Assembly (NCBI RefSeq): GCF_006716445.1
Contig: NZ_VFPA01000003.1
Span: 186,001-250,000, forward strand
Length of the DNA: 64,000 bases
DNA from: Pseudonocardia kunmingensis
GTDB taxonomy: Bacteria > Actinomycetota > Actinomycetes > Mycobacteriales > Pseudonocardiaceae
Reading direction: 5' to 3'
In this document: piece by piece, positions 49,153 through 56,695 of the stretch
Layout of the letters: every line of letters starts with the position of its first letter
How positions within the stretch are numbered: the first letter of the stretch is position 1
Notes under the pieces: model-generated
The model's input: the letters and a program-made list of their open reading frames with translations, nothing else
Database searches by the model: none
What the model was told of the DNA's origin: nothing
Translations under genes and position numbers: made by a program

Positions 49153-50745
49153 GTGGCGCGTGGCATTTCCATTCAGATCGGGATCAACAACGTCGATCCC
49201 GCGGTCTACGGTTCGCCGCTCACGTTGCGCGGGTGTGAGAACGACGCGCGCTCCATGCGCGGGCTGGCCGAAGCGGCCGGCTTCGACATGGCGGCCTCGA
49301 CCATGCTGCTCTCCCCCGCGGCGACGGCGGGCGCGGTGGCCGGGGCGATCAGGGCGGCGGCCGCCCGCCTGCGCGGGGGCGACCTGCTCTTCCTGACCTA
49401 CTCCGGGCACGGCGGGCAGGTGCCGGACCCGACCGGGACCGAGCTCGACGCCAAGAACGAGACGTGGGTGCTCTACGACCGCCAGCTGCTCGACGACGAG
49501 CTGAACATGCTCTGGTCGGAGTTCGCGCCGGGCGTGCGGATCTTCGTCCTCTCGGACAGCTGCCACAGCGGCACGGTGGTCCGCGACGTCGACGGCACGC
49601 TGTACGACAGCACCCGGCGGGCCACGCTGAACGCGCTGCCCGTGCTCACCAGGGACCTCGGCGGTCTCGACCTCCCCCAGCCCGTGACGAGGGACCTGCC
49701 GTTCCTGGTCCAGGCGCGGGTGTACCAGGACAACAAGGCGTTCTACGACGGGATCCCGCGTGCCAAGGACGTCACGGCGGCGGCGTCGGTGCTCCTGATC
49801 AGCGGCTGCCAGGACAACCAGGTGTCCCTCGACGGCTCGGTCAACGGGCTGTTCACCGAGAAGCTGCTGCAGGTGTGGAGGGCCGGTTTCAGCGGCGATC
49901 ACCCGGGGTTCCGGGACGCCATCGCGGCACTGCTCCCCCCGACGCAGTCCCCGAACTTCTACACCACCGGCGCCGCCTCGCTGCCGTTCCAGCGACAGCG
50001 TCCCCTCACCGTGGCGGCTCCGGTCACGGCCGCCGCACCGGTGGAGCACCACGCGCCGGCCCAGCCTTCCGGGAGCACCTGGATGGATCGGCTCCGACTC
50101 GAGTTCGGGAACATCTGGAAGGAGAACGGCATGACGCAGAGCGCCAACGGTGCCCAGGAGAAGTGGTTGGAGTTCATCCCCGTCGTCGTCGACCTCGGAC
50201 TGCAGGTCGTCGATGCGTTGTCGAAGGAGGGCTACCAGATCGAGAACGGTTCCGGGCAGAAGCTCGTGGCCACCAGGGATACGGCCGGCGGGGAGAAATG
50301 GCTGCAGTTCATCCCCCTCGCGATCAGCGTCGGCGCTCAGGTGTACGACGCGCTCAGCAAGGAAGGGGCGCTGCCGCCGAGCAAGCAGGTGGCGCTGCCC
50401 AAGGACATCTCGGCGGAGTCCACGAAGGGCTGGCTGGACCTCATCCCGATCGTCCTCAACCTCGGGAGCCAGGTGCTGAACGCGGCCACCAAGGAGGGTT
50501 TCGTCGATTCCGGCAACGGATCGCCGATGCCGAGCCTCGAGGACCCGGACGCGAAGGGCTGGATGGATCTCATCCCGGTGGCCCTCGAGATCGGGACGCA
50601 GATCTACAACACGCTGACGAAGTCGACGGCCACCACGACCGGGATGCCGGTGCGGTCCCTCGGTGACGCCGCGGCCGGCGGGCCGGTCGCCCGCGAGGTC
50701 GTCGCCTCGTTCGGCAAGCAGGTGCTCGAAGCCGCCCGGATGTGA
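49153..50745 (+). CDS. Metacaspase (C14 caspase-fold) with four C-terminal repeats
   Basis: A 530-residue protein. Residues 5-280 are a caspase-like protease: ISIQIGINNVDP, ENDARSMRGLAEAAGF, then the catalytic histidine at 86 in LTYSGHGGQ and the catalytic cysteine at 137 in LSDSCHSG; DNQVSLDG completes the substrate pocket. A linker rich in Pro/Ala (about 285-325) leads to four repeats at 336-360, 381-405, 425-449 and 468-490, each opening with (E/K)(K/G)W(L/M)xx(I)P and ending near KEG. There is no signal peptide or membrane helix. GTG 49153 has GGAGG 5 bases upstream. A strong internal start lies at 50131. Bacterial caspases cut after basic residues and often act in immunity or cell death; the next two genes are also hydrolases. 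Confidence 0.92.
   Translation: MARGISIQIGINNVDPAVYGSPLTLRGCENDARSMRGLAEAAGFDMAASTMLLSPAATAGAVAGAIRAAAARLRGGDLLFLTYSGHGGQVPDPTGTELDAKNETWVLYDRQLLDDELNMLWSEFAPGVRIFVLSDSCHSGTVVRDVDGTLYDSTRRATLNALPVLTRDLGGLDLPQPVTRDLPFLVQARVYQDNKAFYDGIPRAKDVTAAASVLLISGCQDNQVSLDGSVNGLFTEKLLQVWRAGFSGDHPGFRDAIAALLPPTQSPNFYTTGAASLPFQRQRPLTVAAPVTAAAPVEHHAPAQPSGSTWMDRLRLEFGNIWKENGMTQSANGAQEKWLEFIPVVVDLGLQVVDALSKEGYQIENGSGQKLVATRDTAGGEKWLQFIPLAISVGAQVYDALSKEGALPPSKQVALPKDISAESTKGWLDLIPIVLNLGSQVLNAATKEGFVDSGNGSPMPSLEDPDAKGWMDLIPVALEIGTQIYNTLTKSTATTTGMPVRSLGDAAAGGPVAREVVASFGKQVLEAARM
50121..50133 (+). promoter_or_regulatory. Internal ribosome binding site and in-frame ATG inside the metacaspase gene
   Basis: An AAGGAG-like site (ggaaggagaacggc) is followed after 6-7 bases by ATG 50131, which is in frame (codon 327) at the end of the linker. 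Starting here would yield a 204-residue protein made only of the repeat region. This could be a separate product or the mark of an old gene fusion. Confidence 0.45.
50158..50622 (+). repeat. Four protein-level repeats in the metacaspase C-terminus
   Basis: The DNA encodes four copies of a 25-residue motif with a 43-45-residue period (residues 336-360, 381-405, 425-449, 468-490). Each copy reads W-[LM]-x-[FL]-I-P then a hydrophobic run with L-G-x-Q-[VI] and ends in a short basic/acidic pair. The predicted shape is an amphipathic helix. The base sequences have diverged, so the duplication is old. Confidence 0.8.
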
Positions 50746-50755
50746 CGGGCAGCCC

Positions 50756-50796
50756 CCGAACGGCTCCGTCGCGCTCGTCGCGGCGGAGCCGTTCGG
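50756..50796 (+). terminator. Hairpin between metacaspase and S8 protease genes
   Basis: CCGAACGGCTCCG at 50756-50768 pairs perfectly with 50784-50796 around a 15-base GC-rich loop. It begins 11 bases after the metacaspase stop. It could end most transcripts and so lower expression of the two downstream hydrolases, or process the message. Confidence 0.55.
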
Positions 50797-50829
50797 CCGG
50801 TCGCCCCCGTAGGAGGGGACGGAGACGCG

Positions 50830-52668
50830 ATGGCGCTCACCCCGGTCGACCGTCTGGGCGACTACATCCTCGTCACCCTGCTCGCCCGCGACGGGTCCGC
50901 GAGCCAGCCCGAGGTCGTGGACGGCATCCGGCGGGACACGAGGTTGGATCTCACCGCCGAGGACGTCGAGGAGGTCGCCGAGGTCGAGTCGGCGGCGGAG
51001 GGAACCGGCGGGCCACGGCCCGAACGCTGGGTCAACCGCCTCTACGTCGCGCTGCGCCGCCTGATCGCCGCCCAGTGGGTCCGGGCCGACAGCCGGCGCT
51101 GGGAGCTGACCGCGGCCGGGCGGTCCGTGGCGCAGGAGGCCCAGGAACGGATCGTCGCGCCCGGCGAGCGCGCCACCGTCACGCAGCAGCCCGAGGACCG
51201 GACGCTGGTGCGGCCGAGCGTCATGGCCGAACCGCTCCTCGACCCGGACGAACGGGCGCGCATGGGCCTTCCGGTCGACGACGACGCCGTCATCCCGGTG
51301 CTGGTGGAGCTGAACGTCCGGTACCCGGGAGGGGTGGCGGAAGCGCTGGGCCGGCTGCGCGAGGTCGTCGGCGCCGGGCCGGGGCGGGTGGACCCGCTCA
51401 CCGAGGACCTGGTCGCGATGCGCCTGTCGATGAACGACGTGCGGACGCTGCTGCAGCACGACGCGGCGGCACCCACGCCGCGGGAGCGCGCGATCCACCG
51501 CGTGTGGCCGGACTTCCCGGTGCAGCCGCTGATCGACTCGTCGTGCCGGGCGGTCAAGGCGGACGCCGCCCGCCGGGCCTTCAGCGCGCTCGGGGACGGC
51601 GTGGTGTGGGCGGTGGTCGACTCCGGCATCGACCGGACCCACCCGCACTTCCAGCACGGGCTCACGGTCGATCACGACGACGTCCGCGACATGCACCGCG
51701 ACTTCACGGTCTCCCTCGAACCCGGCCCCGAGACGGCGGGCACGGCGCTCGTCGACGAGCGGGGGCACGGCACTCACGTCGCCGGCATCATCGCCGGCAC
51801 CGCGCCCCCGGTCGGCAGCGCAGTCCGCGTCGAGGTGCTGCGTGACCAGTTCGGCGACGCCGATCAGGGCGCGCCGGGTGCCGCGGCGCAGCGGACGTTC
51901 GATCGCGACCTGCTGGCCGGCATCGCCCCGCGGGCGCGTCTGGTGAGCCTGAAGGCGCTGCCCCCGGAGGAGGACGCGGAGTCGAGCCGGGTGATCGCGG
52001 CGCTGCGGTACGTGCGCCGGGTCAACGCCGCCAGCGACCGGCTGATGCGCATCCACGGCGTCAACGTCAGCATCGGCTACGAGTTCGACCCGAAGTGGTT
52101 CGCGTGCGGCCAGAGCCCGCTCTGCCGGGAGGTCGACCGCCTGGTGCGCACCGGCGTCGTCGTGGTCGTCGCCGCGGGCAACACCGGGTACGGCCGCCTC
52201 AGCGCGTTCGTGCGGCAGACGAACACCGGGATCGGCATGACGATCAACGATCCCGGCAACGCGGAGCGGGCGATCACCGTGGGCGCGACGCACCGGGACC
52301 GGCCGCACACGTACGGGGTGTCGTACTTCTCGTCCAAGGGCCCCACCGGCGACGGCAGGGCGAAACCGGACCTGGTCGCCCCCGGCGAGCGGATCGCCTC
52401 CTGCGCGGCCGGCGCGACCGCCGCGGCGCGGATGGCCGGCGGGCGGCCCCCGCACGTCGCGCTCTACGTCGAGGAGAGCGGCACCAGCATGGCCGCCCCA
52501 CACGTGTCGGGCGCCATCGCGGCCTTCCTCTCCGTCCGTCCCGAGTTCCTCGGCCAGCCGGAGCGGGTCAAGGCCCTCTTCTGCCGCACGGCCACGCCGC
52601 TGGGGCGGGAGCGCTACTTCGAGGGCGCGGGCCTGGTCGACCTGATGCGCGCCCTGCAGTCCGTCTAG
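50830..52668 (+). CDS. Intracellular S8 (subtilisin-like) serine protease with N-terminal extension
   Basis: A 612-residue protein. Residues 255-605 are an S8 domain with the triad at Asp264 (AVVDSGIDRTHPHF), His313 (DERGHGTHVAGIIAG) and Ser553 (EESGTSMAAPHVSG); Asn451 (VVAAGNTG) is the oxyanion residue. Residues 10-100 (DYILVTLLARDGSASQPEVVDGI, WVNRLYVALRRLIAAQWVRADSRRWELTAAG) look like a winged-helix Mrr_N-type module, and 150-215 like an inhibitor-like spacer. There is no signal peptide, so it acts in the cytoplasm. ATG 50830 follows GGAGGGGAC. It probably acts with the metacaspase and hydrolase. Confidence 0.93.
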   Translation: MALTPVDRLGDYILVTLLARDGSASQPEVVDGIRRDTRLDLTAEDVEEVAEVESAAEGTGGPRPERWVNRLYVALRRLIAAQWVRADSRRWELTAAGRSVAQEAQERIVAPGERATVTQQPEDRTLVRPSVMAEPLLDPDERARMGLPVDDDAVIPVLVELNVRYPGGVAEALGRLREVVGAGPGRVDPLTEDLVAMRLSMNDVRTLLQHDAAAPTPRERAIHRVWPDFPVQPLIDSSCRAVKADAARRAFSALGDGVVWAVVDSGIDRTHPHFQHGLTVDHDDVRDMHRDFTVSLEPGPETAGTALVDERGHGTHVAGIIAGTAPPVGSAVRVEVLRDQFGDADQGAPGAAAQRTFDRDLLAGIAPRARLVSLKALPPEEDAESSRVIAALRYVRRVNAASDRLMRIHGVNVSIGYEFDPKWFACGQSPLCREVDRLVRTGVVVVVAAGNTGYGRLSAFVRQTNTGIGMTINDPGNAERAITVGATHRDRPHTYGVSYFSSKGPTGDGRAKPDLVAPGERIASCAAGATAAARMAGGRPPHVALYVEESGTSMAAPHVSGAIAAFLSVRPEFLGQPERVKALFCRTATPLGRERYFEGAGLVDLMRALQSV

Positions 52669-52694
52669 CCAGTCGACACGAGGGGAGTGGGGAC

Positions 52695-54062
52695 ATGGAT
52701 CGCATCGCCGGCCTGCCGTTCGGAGAGGTCCCGTTCGACGCCGATGGCGACGTCGACCGCGACGCCGCCCGCGCCGCCGTCTCCGGGCTGCGGGGCGAGG
52801 GCGTCACCGACGTCGTGGTCTTCGCCCACGGCTGGAACAACGACACCGCCGCGGCACGACGGTTGTACGAGCGCTTCTTCGGTCAGTTCCCGGCGCTGCT
52901 CGCGGGACGCACCCGGCCGGGCCGCACCGTCGGGTTGCTCGGCGTGCGCTGGCCGTCGAAGCGGTGGTCGGACGAGCCGGAGCCGGACTTCGACGCCGGC
53001 CTCCTGCCCGCCCTCGACCGCGGTGGCGCGGCCGGTGTCGGCGACCCGCCGCCCACGTTCGCCCCGCCGCCCTGGCCCAGTGCCGCGACCGCGGCGGTGA
53101 TCCGCGAGGCCTTCCCCGACGCCGATCCGAGCGCCGTCGACGAGCTGGTCGAGCTGCTGCGGATCCGCCCACCCGGTGAGGCGGGCCTGCAGCGCGCCCA
53201 CGACCTCGTCACGGGGATGCTGCGCGGCGCACCCGGGCCGGCGTCGGCCGACGACGGCGACGGGGCGGGCGCCTTCCCCGCCGTCGCCGGGTCCGACCGG
53301 AAGGCCCGCGAGGTCGCGCGCAGCTACCTGCAGGAGCTGGAGCAGCTCGGCGTGACGACCTCCGGGCACGGGGGACCCGCCGGGCTCGCCGAGGACATCG
53401 GGCGGCTGTGGCACGGCACGCAGGAGCTGGCCCGCCAGGCCACCTACTGGCAGATGCGCAACCGGGCGGGCGTGGTCGGCGAGCGGGGGCTGGGGCCGTT
53501 CCTCGCCGAGCTGCTCGCCGCGGACATGCAGGTCGACCTCGTGGGCCACAGCTTCGGGGCCCGCCTCGTGTCCTACGCGCTGCGTGCGCTCGATCCCCCG
53601 CAGCAGGTGCGGTCGGTCGTCCTGCTGCAGGGGGCGTTCTCGCAGTTCGCGTTCGCCGACGCGCTGCCCCACGACCCCGGCCGGTCCGGTGCGCTGCGCG
53701 GCGCGCAGGCCCGCGTCGCCGGGCCGGTGATCGCCTGCCACTCGCGCTTCGACGGCGCGCTCGGCACCTTCTACCCGCTCGCGTCGCTGCCCGCGGGACA
53801 GGACGCGGTGATGGTGGAGTCGTTGCGGGAGCGGTGGGGGGCCATCGGCTTCGACGGGCACAAGCCGCACCCGAACCGCACACCGATGCTCGCCCCGGCG
53901 GCGCCCTACACGTTCGCCGCGGGCACCCTGACCAGCATCGACGCCGCCCGGGTCGTCCGCCACGGCCGGCCGCCGTCCGGTGCCCACTCCGACATCGTCC
54001 ACCCCGAGCTGGCGTGGATCGTGCTCTGCGCCGCGGGGCTCATCGCCGACGGGCCGACATGA
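52695..54062 (+). CDS. Alpha/beta hydrolase of the protease cassette
   Basis: A 455-residue hydrolase. The oxyanion turn VVVFAHGWNND is at 41-50, the nucleophile elbow VDLVGHSFGARLVSY puts Ser286 in GHSFG, VVLLQGAFSQFAF follows, and a catalytic His/Asp pair is likely in the C-terminal part (VIACHSRFDGALGTFYPLAS). A large insertion at 90-250 is unusual for the fold and may be a lid or partner site. No signal peptide. It follows the S8 gene by 26 bases, so they are one transcript. The substrate (lipid, peptide or ester) is unknown. Confidence 0.88.
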   Translation: MDRIAGLPFGEVPFDADGDVDRDAARAAVSGLRGEGVTDVVVFAHGWNNDTAAARRLYERFFGQFPALLAGRTRPGRTVGLLGVRWPSKRWSDEPEPDFDAGLLPALDRGGAAGVGDPPPTFAPPPWPSAATAAVIREAFPDADPSAVDELVELLRIRPPGEAGLQRAHDLVTGMLRGAPGPASADDGDGAGAFPAVAGSDRKAREVARSYLQELEQLGVTTSGHGGPAGLAEDIGRLWHGTQELARQATYWQMRNRAGVVGERGLGPFLAELLAADMQVDLVGHSFGARLVSYALRALDPPQQVRSVVLLQGAFSQFAFADALPHDPGRSGALRGAQARVAGPVIACHSRFDGALGTFYPLASLPAGQDAVMVESLRERWGAIGFDGHKPHPNRTPMLAPAAPYTFAAGTLTSIDAARVVRHGRPPSGAHSDIVHPELAWIVLCAAGLIADGPT

Positions 54063-54239
54063 TCGGCGTTCGCGTGCACCCACTGCTGCGTCACCAGCAG
54101 TACGCGCACCCAACCGGCGATCTCGCCGGCGGCGGGGGCCGGGAGCAGCCGAGCGCCGGTTCGCGATGAGTTCGGCCGCCGCCACCGGTCACCCCTGGGA
54201 GGGGCGGTGCCCGCTGCCCCCGCGACCGGAGGGAGATCC

Positions 54240-54602
54240 GTGCCGAGCACCGTGCAGCCGATGATCACCACAGCCGACCTGCCGCGCCTGCAGCGCTTCT
54301 ACACCGGACTGCTCGACGCGAAGGAGACCGAGCGGTTCCCGCAGGACGGAGCGGCGTTCTTCGTCGCGCTCCGGATCGGCGACTCCGACCTCGGGCTCGT
54401 CAGCGACGCCGATGTCGAGCCGGGTGGGGGTCAGCGGATGCTGATCAGCGTGGACGTCGCGGACGTCGACGGGCTGCTCGGGCGCGTCGAGGTGCTCGGG
54501 GGGCGGGTGGAGGGGCCGCCCACGGACATGCCCTGGGGGCAGCGTGTCGTGCACCTGCAGGACCCCGACGGGAACGCCGTGAACCTCACCCAGCAGCTCT
54601 GA
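54240..54602 (+). CDS. VOC (glyoxalase/bleomycin-resistance fold) protein
   Basis: A 120-residue VOC-fold protein: MITTADLPRLQRFYTGLLDAKETERFPQDGAAFFVALRIGDSDLGL and DMPWGQRVVHLQDPDGNAVNLTQQL, the usual paired beta-alpha-beta-beta-beta units. The GTG at 54240 has GGAGGGAG upstream. Members bind or convert small molecules (methylglyoxal, antibiotics); this one has no assignable substrate. It is probably not part of the protease cassette, which ends 180 bases earlier. Confidence 0.88.
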   Translation: MPSTVQPMITTADLPRLQRFYTGLLDAKETERFPQDGAAFFVALRIGDSDLGLVSDADVEPGGGQRMLISVDVADVDGLLGRVEVLGGRVEGPPTDMPWGQRVVHLQDPDGNAVNLTQQL

Positions 54603-54607
54603 CGCAC

Positions 54608-54643
54608 CCCGGCCCGGCACCGCGGGTGCGGCGCCGGGCCGGG
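54608..54643. terminator. Bidirectional terminator hairpin
   Basis: CCCGGCCCGGC at 54608-54618 pairs perfectly with 54633-54643. It sits between the convergent VOC gene and the DoxX-like gene, 6 and 11 bases from their ends, the standard place for a shared terminator. Confidence 0.7.
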
Positions 54644-54653
54644 TGTCGTGGGG

Positions 54654-55652
54654 TCAGTGGCTGCTCAGGGCGTGGGCGCGCTTGCGGGCGTCCTTGGCGA
54701 GGCCCTCCGCCTGGTGCACCACCTCGCTGCTGACGGAGGCGGCGCGGGCGGCGACGTCGTGGCCGAGCTTGCTGGCCTGGTCGCGCAGCGGGCCCACCTT
54801 CTCCAGCCGCTTGGCGGTGTGCTTCTGCAGTTCCGCGCTGCGCTTCGCGGCCCGCTTCTGCAACTCGGCACCGCGCTTCTCGGCGGCCTTCTGCAGCTTC
54901 GCCCCGCGCTTCTCGGCCTTGCGCTGGGCCTTGGCGGCGCGCTTCGACCAGTCGGCGGAGATCTCACCGGCCCGCGACGAGAGGTCCGCGCCCTTGCGCG
55001 AGGAGACGGCGGCGCCGGCGGCGGGCGCGATGCCTGCGAGTCCCGCGGCCAGCCCGGCGACGGCTCCCCCGGCGTCGTGCGCGGAGCCGGACACCTTGCC
55101 GCCGACGTCGTGCACGGCGCCGGTGACCCGGCCCGTCACGTCCGAGGCGGTGCCGGAGATCGCACCGGCCTGCGCGGCGGTGGCCGCCGCCGCGAGCTTG
55201 GCCGCCTTGCGTCCGCGCCAGCCGAGCGAGGGCTTGCCCTCGGTGTCCGCGGCGGCGATCAGCAGACCACCGAGGAGGCCGACGTTCTTCAGGAAGTGGA
55301 TCTGCTGCTCCTGCTTGCGCTGCGGGTCGGTCTCCTCCCAGAACCGGTGGCCCGCGAGGGTGGTCGGGACGAGCGTGGCGGCGAGGGCGGTGGAGGCGAG
55401 GCGCGGGTACTTCCCGAACGCCAGCAGGGTGCCGGCGACGATCTTGACGCCCGCGTCGATCTTGATGAGCATCTCGTCGTCGGGGCGCTGGTCGATCGGG
55501 GCCATCTCGACGGCCCGGTCGACGGCCGGTGCCACCGCGTCGAGCACCGGCTTCGCCGCGGCCGCGTGGCCCTCGGGCGCCTTCAGAGCGTTGATGCCGC
55601 CCTGGATGAACAGGGCCGCGAGCATGGGTCGGGCGACTCGTCGAAGGAGCAT
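54654..55652 (-). CDS. DoxX-family membrane protein with long basic coiled tail
   Basis: A 332-residue protein. The N-terminal 150 residues have the DoxX pattern: MLLRRVARPMLAALFIQGGINALK, MLIKIDAGVKIVAGTLLAFGKYPRLASTALAATLVPTTLAGHRFW and HFLKNVGLLGGLLIAAAD. From 160 on come small-residue helices and a long Lys/Arg/Glu/Gln-rich segment with an 11-residue motif (AEKRGAKLQK, AEKRGAELQK, AAKRSAELQK) that predicts a coiled coil or nucleic-acid-binding tail. It ends ARKRAHALSSH. DoxX proteins are electron-transfer or quinone-linked membrane proteins; this fusion's role is unknown. Confidence 0.85.
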   Translation of the reverse strand: MLLRRVARPMLAALFIQGGINALKAPEGHAAAAKPVLDAVAPAVDRAVEMAPIDQRPDDEMLIKIDAGVKIVAGTLLAFGKYPRLASTALAATLVPTTLAGHRFWEETDPQRKQEQQIHFLKNVGLLGGLLIAAADTEGKPSLGWRGRKAAKLAAAATAAQAGAISGTASDVTGRVTGAVHDVGGKVSGSAHDAGGAVAGLAAGLAGIAPAAGAAVSSRKGADLSSRAGEISADWSKRAAKAQRKAEKRGAKLQKAAEKRGAELQKRAAKRSAELQKHTAKRLEKVGPLRDQASKLGHDVAARAASVSSEVVHQAEGLAKDARKRAHALSSH

Positions 55653-55722
55653 GTCGTGCGCATTCCCACATGCGTGCCGACCAAACGCTGTATCGATCAA
55701 TCGGGGGTGCCATCATGCGGGG

Positions 55723-56667
55723 GTGACGACCACCAGGCTGGCCATCGGTCTCGACATCGGTGGCACCAAGATCGCGGGCGCCGTGGTCGACGAGCGCGGC
55801 ACCGTGGTGGCCGAGCTCGTCGAGCCGACGCCGGAGGAGTCCGACGCCGAGCCGGTCACCGCGGTGCTGGTGTCGATGATCGAGCGGCTGCGCGCCGAGC
55901 ACGACGTCGTCACGATCGGCGTCGGTGCCGCGGGCATCGTCGAGTGGCCCGCGGGCAAGATGCTCTGGGCTCCGAACAACTCCTACCGCGACTGGCCGGT
56001 GCGCGAGCAGCTGGAGAAGGTCACCGACCTGCCCGTCACCGTCGACAACGACGCCAACGTGGCCGCGCTGGCCGAGGCCCGCCTCGGCGAGCCCTACCCG
56101 AACATGGTGCTGATCACCGTGGGCACCGGTATCGGCGGCGGTCTCGTCATGGACGGCAACATCTACCGCGGGCCCACCGGGCTGGCCTCCGAGCTGGGCC
56201 ACATCATCCTCAACCCGGACGGCCCGCGCTGCGGCTGCGGCAACCACGGATGCTTCGAGGCCTACGCCTCGGGCACGGCGCTGACGCGCATGGGCCGCGA
56301 CGCGGCGGCCGACGCCCCGGACGGGCTGATCGCCCGGCTCGGCGCCGAGGACGGCGAGGTCACCGGGCACACCGTCGTCAAGGCGGTGGAGCAGGGTGAC
56401 GAGACGGCCAAGGCCCTCTTCGCCCGGCTCGGACGCTGGCTCGGCGTCGGCATCGCCTCGCTGGCCAACATCTTCGAGGTCGACGCCGTGGTCGTCGGCG
56501 GCGGGCTCGTCGAGACCGGCGAGCTCCTGCTCGCGCCCGCCCGCGCCGCCGCCCGCGAGTACGCCTACGCGCCCACCGCCCGCGGGATCCCGCCGGTGGT
56601 CCCGGCGACGTTCGGCGGTGACGCCGGCAAGATCGGCGCGGCCCTGCTCGCACTCGATCACGCCTGA
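55723..56667 (+). CDS. ROK-family glucokinase
   Basis: A 314-residue sugar kinase. RLAIGLDIGGTKIAGAVVD is the phosphate-binding loop, VDNDANVAALAEARLG the catalytic aspartate, ITVGTGIGGGLVMDGNIYRG the adenosine loop and CGCGNHGCFEAYASG the ROK zinc cluster. It phosphorylates glucose with ATP and is the common actinobacterial glucokinase type linked to carbon repression. GTG 55723 is the start; an ATG 6 bases earlier leads to a stop. Confidence 0.94.
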   Translation: MTTTRLAIGLDIGGTKIAGAVVDERGTVVAELVEPTPEESDAEPVTAVLVSMIERLRAEHDVVTIGVGAAGIVEWPAGKMLWAPNNSYRDWPVREQLEKVTDLPVTVDNDANVAALAEARLGEPYPNMVLITVGTGIGGGLVMDGNIYRGPTGLASELGHIILNPDGPRCGCGNHGCFEAYASGTALTRMGRDAAADAPDGLIARLGAEDGEVTGHTVVKAVEQGDETAKALFARLGRWLGVGIASLANIFEVDAVVVGGGLVETGELLLAPARAAAREYAYAPTARGIPPVVPATFGGDAGKIGAALLALDHA

Positions 56668-56695
56668 CGCACACGTCACTCACTAGGGTGGTGGC

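Noticed and set aside
48439-52503. 1,354-codon open frame on the minus strand
   Set aside because: It lies antisense to the metacaspase and S8 protease, which have clear catalytic motifs; its product is compositionally biased and has no domain.
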